Of a stretch of 64,000 nt of DNA, positions 63,795-64,000 are shown piece after piece; position 1 is the first letter of the stretch; every line of letters starts with the position of its first letter. Source of the DNA: Gammaproteobacteria bacterium (GTDB lineage: Bacteria > Pseudomonadota > Gammaproteobacteria > Burkholderiales > Sulfuricellaceae); NCBI GenBank assembly GCA_018823025.1, contig JAHJJI010000139.1:1-64000 (forward strand). The letters run 5' to 3'. Under the pieces are notes generated by a model that was given only the letters and a program-made list of their open reading frames with translations, ran no database searches and was not told the origin of the DNA. The position numbers were made by a program, and so were the translations under genes.

Positions 63795-64000
63795 ATGGCA
63801 GAGGAAAAGAAAGAATCGTGGCTAAACCACCTGGCGCTGACAACCGTGATATTTGCGGTGTGCGCTACGCTCTCCACATTCAAGGGTGGCGGTTTTTCAA
63901 CCCGTTCTGTGATGAGCCAATCGCAAGCCTCCGATCAGTGGGCGTACTATCAAGCAAAGAAAATCAAATCCTACCTCTACCAATTGCAGGCAGATAAGTT
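63795..64000 (+). CDS. DUF4337 protein, truncated by the window edge
   Basis: Starts MAEEKKESWLNHLALTTVIFAVCATLSTFKGGG, then SQASDQWAYYQAKKIKSYLYQLQADK up to the end of the window. This is the conserved N-terminus of DUF4337 (membrane helix, then QASDQWAYYQAK). Its remaining part lies beyond 64000. Unknown function. Confidence 0.8.
   Translation, partial: MAEEKKESWLNHLALTTVIFAVCATLSTFKGGGFSTRSVMSQSQASDQWAYYQAKKIKSYLYQLQADK

Overview
The window looks like chromosome from a betaproteobacterium with moderately high GC. Supporting signs are rdgC, purM-purN followed by two DUF3108 genes and an RsmB-type methyltransferase, hda close to an AI-2E permease, DUF3301, PEP-CTERM proteins under sigma-54-type promoters, GTAG-type REP sequences with their transposase, and several c-di-GMP genes. 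A member of the Nitrosomonadales (Sulfuricella/Gallionella-like) is my best guess. It rests on gene content only, with no database search. I see no rRNA, tRNA or CRISPR array.

Layout. 0.2-0.9 kb: a toxin-first HigBA-like module. 1-5.3 kb: DUF455 and rdgC, an unknown gene, a MYG1-like DHH protein and a DUF3617 secreted protein. 5.5-7.4 kb: a membrane GGDEF-EAL protein. 7.5-12.3 kb (minus strand): purM-purN-DUF3108-DUF3108 and an rRNA methyltransferase. 12.3-17.8 kb: permease, cold-shock protein, DUF3301, hda, a glycosyltransferase, thioredoxin, a thioredoxin/HEAT protein and greB. 17.8-25.8 kb: an accessory island, described below. 25.9-32.8 kb (minus strand): hydrolase, lipoprotein, ABC exporter, cyclophilin, and an M48 protease/SH3/CHASE2 operon. 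33-37.6 kb: small secreted and redox proteins, arfB and a pirin. 37.8-48.8 kb: gluQ, a histidine kinase with a REC-TPR regulator, hslO, a cyclic-2,3-DPG-synthetase-like GTPase, two c-di-GMP proteins, hslR and a REP-associated transposase. 48.9-55.8 kb (minus strand): prfC, a PilZ protein, a YgiQ-type radical SAM protein and a two-component system. 55.9-61.4 kb: a CzcCBA-type heavy-metal RND efflux operon, divergent from that two-component system. 61.5-64 kb: an alpha-oxoamine synthase, a TPR protein and a truncated DUF4337 gene.

The most interesting part is 17.8-25.8 kb. It holds two PEP-CTERM genes and a four-gene cassette: an exported six-cysteine protein, a PqqD-like protein, an HprK-related kinase A and a nucleotidyltransferase. 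Each of the three units has a well-spaced -24/-12 (sigma-54) promoter. Upstream of each promoter is a copy of an 18-bp box, GTGTCG-N7-TTACR, and two further copies lie between the first PEP-CTERM gene and the cassette. This looks like one regulon joining surface-protein sorting to the HPr-rel-A-type cassette. The island also carries a decayed IS110-family transposase and a 222-bp duplication of the end of the neighbouring hydrolase gene, which suggests assembly by recombination.

Other unusual points are a pirin gene whose only sensible start is an AUA codon behind a perfect Shine-Dalgarno, a family of 19-bp-armed inverted repeats in three intergenic spaces, a toxin-antitoxin operon predicted to be leaderless, and a perfect 18-bp-armed palindrome touching the stop codon of a histidine kinase.
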